From the NCBI GenBank assembly GCA_008931825.1, contig QXVZ01019630.1, forward strand, positions 1 through 36,565: a DNA stretch of 36,565 bases, in the 5' to 3' direction. Below, in pieces: positions 33,101 to 36,565 of this stretch (positions are counted from its first letter, which is position 1; each line of letters starts with the position of its first letter). The stretch is from Phallusia fumigata (Eukaryota; Chordata; Ascidiacea; Phlebobranchia; Ascidiidae). Below the pieces are notes generated by a model. That model was not told the DNA's origin. It did no database searches and saw only the letters and a list, made by a program, of their open reading frames with translations. The position numbers were made by a program, and so were the translations under genes.

Positions 33101-36100
33101 TCATGCTGTTGTTCCCTTACCAAATAATATCCAAAACATTTTCTACAAGTTCTGTGTGAAATCAAAAGAAGAAAGATGGGAAAAACTTCCTGGTGATAAA
33201 GGCAGCCAATATACAAATCGATGTGTCAATTCAGAAAATACCAAGGGTAGGAAAATATGTGGTGATACGAATTGTTTATTTAAAAAAATGTTAAAGGTTG
33301 GTTCAGAGATAAAACTTCATTTTTGGGATGTTCTCTGGGTAATGTTACATTTGGTAATCATTAAACAATAATGCTGGCCCTTTAGAGAAGTGGTATTCTC
33401 CATATTGTCATTGCTCATATACTACCTTTTTAGGATGCAACCAAGTCGTTTTTCACACAATGTCAGTTACTATCTCTATTTCAAAAGCATGATTTAAACC
33501 CTATAGCCACACTAACCCATTCGCTGACCTGCATTGACTTTTTTTAACATGGTTACAGTGATGTGCTGCAAACTCAAACAATGTTACTCCCCTATAAGTG
33601 CCCATGTTACTGGACCAAAAAGCAGGACCTCCCAAACTTGGGGTCACTACCTGGTGGGGGTGTGCAATATGCTTTTAGGGTCACATGTTGTTAGTTGTTT
33701 AATACTAAGTGGTACAAGTTTAACTGCAGATAGTGTCACAATAAGAATCGTGGGAGAGGCTGAGATACGAACACCTCATGCTTGTGACGCAACTGGATAT
33801 TTTTCATGTTATGTCACTTTAGCAGCTCCATTGCATGTTAAAAGTATGCCAGATTCTGGTCGATAAATTGTGCAGCAGGACATAGTGCAGACTACAAGCT
33901 AGATAACGAAATGATTCCATTACACTGATGAGGAAAAGTTGCCTTAACCACATGTATGTTTTGAAACGATCGTCGTTGTCAAACAAAGGGAGTCATGAAA
34001 CATTTTAATAAATTACAGGTCACAGACTAAAAATTTGGGAGGCCCTGCCATAGTGAACTATGGTAAATAGAAGCAAAGGTATTGCAACCAACTTAGAGCC
34101 CTATACAGAAACACATTTAGGTTACCACCGGACAATCACTGTTTAATTTGCACAAACAAAATGCCTGCGAAGCAGCCTGAGAGAAATTATTCAAATACAA
34201 AAAACAAGTGAAAACAGTATGTGTCCCCTTGCATCATTAGCATCTTTGCTTCAGGGTGGATACCCAAACAAGATTTGTGCTTGTACCTAAAACAAGGTGT
34301 TGAAAAACTTGCCTACAATTAACTTGTTTGTTAACAGGAAACATTATTTTGTTTGATGTCTTTGATGTGTCAGAAGATCTAACTCATGCTTCATTTACAA
34401 GCATGTATGCTGGAAACATTGCAAGACATCTTCCCCCTATGGATACAATGCAAACTTTAGATGATTCAGTAAACAACGATAAATTTGTATGTTACTATAG
34501 TCAACTGCGTCACTGGTGGAAAAATGCACTTCTACAAAGAACTTTTTCAACCAATGGCAGAGAAGTTTCCCTTTTGCCATCCTTTGTAAGTGACAAAATT
34601 AAATGAACATCAAAAGATTTTTTTCAAAATAACATCTTATGTGCAGAATACTGAGCTACGAAGGTATGTTAAAGAACAAGAAGGGGTCTCAACTTTTCAG
34701 AAGGTTTTGTGCAATATTGCAGTTACTGCATTGTTGCGCCACCATAAAATTGTGATAAAGGATGATGAAAAGTTTTGGAAAACACTTTGCACTGGAATGT
34801 ACCTACAGGACTTAAATGAAACTGAAGTTAAGCAACTCCATTCGGTTCAAAAATATGATAAACGGTAGCAGTCCCTACAGATTTATTTTGTCTTTGTTGG
34901 TGTTCTAAGTTTTTGATTTTACAGATTCTTGCAGGATGCACTGTGGCAAGTATACCAAAACTCTAACACACATATAGAAAGTTGTTTGGTCATTCCTATT
35001 TTGTATGTGGTTGCCAATAATGGCCAAAGTACATTGAACCAGGTTGTATGGAAATCCCTCAAAGAAAAATTAGCAAAAAAAAAGTTTTTGAAAAGGTATG
35101 GTTTTGATATCAGTTATCATTTACAATATTAATAAAACTTGTTTATTTTCATTCCAGACAAGTAGAGGAAGCTGTAACATGGCTGACACATCTTGCATCT
35201 CGATTTCAATTCATTGCAACAGTGTGCCAAGATCAAATTGATGCAGAAATAATTGGGGATTTGGCTGAAAAATCAGAGAAGATTTTACAAGCTTTTGATG
35301 TTGTTAAATTTTTGCAGGCCCTACACACAGATAGATACAGTTTTAAAGTAAGAATATTATGTTTTTGAAAAAAAGGCACTTACCATTTGCTTTTTAGAAA
35401 CTCATTCAAAATCAGAAAGTAAACAACTGGGTGCAGCTTGAAATTGCAAAGCTCAATAATACGTAAGTAGACCTTATGACTTGTGTACAGGTTAAAATAC
35501 AGGATAAGATTCTGTGCTTAAACCATAGGCGTCAATTACCAGAGTGGCGGTGGTGGCAGCCACTACACTGGAAATTTCTAGGGTGGCAGCCATTATAAAA
35601 ATTCTATGATGCCACCCCAGAAATTTCCTGGATTCTTATTATATTTTTGCATTTCTGAAGACTTGTTTACCCAAAACATGTGCGAACTGAACAACACAAA
35701 TTTCTTTTCGTTTGGTAAACAACGCAGGAGAAAGTCCCATTTTGTGCAGCTCTTGTGCTATATGCATCAATAATATTAGCAATAACAGATACTTTCATGA
35801 TGCTTTTTGATCATTTCGCCACCCCACACGAAAAAAAATTGCTAAAAAATCGACGCTTATGAGCATAGTTATATATGGATGCTTACCAAATGCCAAGTTG
35901 TATGTGAGTGTATGTTGTACATCATTCCACCATATTGAACATATTGTATTTTAATGTAAGGTTAAACTGTAATAACTTGTTTGTTTTTAGTAGCAAAGAT
36001 TTGGAGAAAAAAAAATCATTACGTGAAACTGCACAACAAACTCTTAAAAAATTTGCATCAAGCCATTATCCATTGGCAGATTTTGAACTATTTTTGTGGT

Positions 36101-36565
36101 CACTAAAAACTATTTTAGTCATTAAGCAGGTAATTGTAGTCACAAAATTGTTATGTTTTTATATTAGGAAATATGTTTTTACAAGCATGAAATCACTTGG
36201 ATATTGGGTCATTTTGCAGAACATTTATAAATGATGTTGAGATGACTGTTTTCATTTCATGCATAACAATTTAATTTATCCTAACACGGTAAAAAAGTCT
36301 CTACACACACACTTTTTTTCTAATTTTCAACATCCTTTTTAAAATAGGACAAGTGGTTAACATACAATGAATTACCAGATTTTAACTCAATGTTCCTTCA
36401 AATAATTTTATTATTAGGACCAAAATTCTGTTCAGTATGTTGTGGAAAGCATTGAACAATGGATGCATAGAATTGAAAGCATATATAATCCCAGCACAAT
36501 GCTTATCCAGGTAGCCTATTAGGCCATACAGTGTTCATAGAATTAAGTGTTTCGACATAAAAACT
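28215..36565 (+). CDS. RNF213/mysterin-like paralogue, 5' part (22 exons, 3' end outside window)
   Basis: A second RNF213-like gene, divergent from the first. Exons: 28215-28329, 28437-28565, 28980-29121, 29498-29630, 29831-29948, 30022-30147, 30291-30374, 30545-30579, 30871-30913, 31502-31543, 31896-31949, 32060-32179, 32705-32788, 32889-33019, 33051-33246, 34338-34585, 34647-34864, 34925-35095, 35158-35347, 35398-35462, 35991-36129, 36418-36510. Junctions are GT-AG and the sum is 2676 nt (892 codons). The ATG at 28215 aligns with the start of the minus gene. Domain order is the same: helical block (1-254), linker (255-408), CBM20-like module (409-517), helical stalk. Sequence divergence from the minus gene is high (clearly homologous, but far from identical), so the duplication is old. 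The gene continues past 36510; the AAA+ core and RING are not in view. One undetermined base (30239) lies in an intron. Confidence 0.85.
30291..32179 (+). CDS. Plus gene exons 7-12: low-complexity micro-exon linker
   Basis: Six small exons (30291-30374, 30545-30579, 30871-30913, 31502-31543, 31896-31949, 32060-32179) encoding about 126 polar residues rich in Ser, Thr, Lys, Gln and Asn. Exons 7, 10, 11 and 12 are phase 1 at both ends and multiples of three; exons 8 and 9 (35 and 43 nt) form a compensating 1-0/0-1 pair. Exon 7 was placed from the TATATCAACAG acceptor, the only nearby one compatible with exon 6; its donor is a choice among weak GT sites. Boundaries here are the least secure in this gene. 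Confidence 0.6.
32705..33246 (+). CDS. Plus gene exons 13-15: CBM20-type carbohydrate-binding module
   Basis: Exon 13 (32705-32788) leads in; exons 14 (32889-33019) and 15 (33051-33246) carry the module, residues about 409-517. The opening strand RTLEFRVVLNKK matches RILEIRVIVEKN of the minus gene, and the C-terminal half (FYKFCVKSKEERWEKLPGD) keeps the Tyr, the Trp-Glu and the proline of the CBM20 signature, but the minus-gene Pro-Asn is replaced by Pro-Gly and several residues are inserted. The exon 14 donor is uncertain: phase requires GTGGTT after ...AGGTTT rather than GTTTGT four bases earlier, which is the donor used in the minus gene. Confidence 0.7.
33623..34047. mobile_element. hAT-like non-autonomous element (MITE)
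   Basis: 425 bp bounded by 17-bp terminal inverted repeats (CAGGACCTCCCAAACTT on the left; the complement of the right end reads CAGGGCCTCCCAAATTT, 15 of 17 identical), followed inward by GGGTCAC and its counterpart. CAG...CTG ends are typical of hAT elements. The 8-bp flanks CCAAAAAG and CCATAGTG match at five positions, consistent with a decayed target duplication. In the intron between exons 15 and 16 of the plus gene; it contains no transposase. Confidence 0.65.
34338..36510 (+). CDS. Plus gene exons 16-22: stalk/arm helical region
   Basis: Seven exons (34338-34585, 34647-34864, 34925-35095, 35158-35347, 35398-35462, 35991-36129, 36418-36510), residues about 518-892, aligning one to one with minus exons 16-22 with identical end phases. 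Shared features include ILFDV near the start, a Trp-Trp pair, KFWKTL, the ANNG turn and an asparagine-tryptophan pair in exon 20 (VNNWVQLEIAKL). No catalytic motif is seen. The intron after exon 20 (35463-35990) holds a MITE-like insertion. Sequence after 36510 to the edge is the start of the next intron. Confidence 0.8.
35524..35861. mobile_element. MITE-like element with CATAGGCGTC ends
   Basis: Left end CATAGGCGTCAATT (35524-35537) and right end AATCGACGCTTATG (35848-35861) are imperfect inverted repeats (12 of 14). Inside are short Gly-type triplet-like strings (GTGGCGGTGGTGGCAGCCAC) and a matching CCACCCC later. About 340 bp, in the intron between exons 20 and 21 of the plus gene. Superfamily unknown. 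Confidence 0.5.

Noticed and set aside
33051..33130. Alternative frame across the exon 14/15 junction of the plus gene using the GTTTGT donor
   Set aside because: It runs into a stop within exon 15 and loses the CBM20 match; the frame used keeps similarity to the minus gene.

Overview
This is a eukaryotic nuclear window. Everything that looks genuinely coding is cut into short exons (35-329 nt) with GT-AG introns and consistent reading phase. It is AT-rich, with compact introns, MITE-like repeats and remnants of Ty3/gypsy and BEL/Pao retrotransposons. Genes are CpG-poor and the intergenic DNA is CpG-rich. Together with possible spliced-leader acceptors just upstream of both start codons, this suggests a marine invertebrate, most likely a tunicate (Ciona-like). 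The species call is an inference and not proven here.

Layout. (1) 1-16398, minus strand: the 5' part of a large RNF213/mysterin-like gene, 32 exons (1540 codons) read from the start codon at 16398 down to the left edge, where the gene runs off the window. (2) 16448-28190: an 11.7-kb intergenic region. It holds a 0.6-kb duplicated block derived from the 5' end of the minus gene (16282-16890, second copy 25722-26330), an inverted gypsy integrase fragment (17250-18190), a tRNA-like sequence (~18376-18482), a decayed gypsy element with two short LTRs (19066-21370) and a decayed LTR-less BEL/Pao element (about 22640-25150). (3) 28215-36565, plus strand: the 5' part of a second, paralogous RNF213-like gene, 22 exons (892 codons), running off the right edge.

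The two genes are head to head and colinear exon by exon: an N-terminal helical block, a low-complexity linker of micro-exons, a CBM20-type carbohydrate-binding module split over two exons, then a long helical stalk. Vertebrate RNF213 is a giant AAA+ ATPase and E3 ubiquitin ligase with an N-terminal arm containing a CBM20 module. The AAA+ core, RING and RZ finger would lie outside the window on both sides. I assembled exons by hand from splice signals and phase; the running totals are in frame (4620 and 2676 nt), but individual boundaries, mainly in the linker, need transcript support.

Most notable: the divergent paralogue pair, the duplicated promoter plus dead first exon, phase-1 cassette micro-exons in the linker, two exons present only in the minus paralogue, and an interspersed repeat family with an internal 129-bp tandem module.
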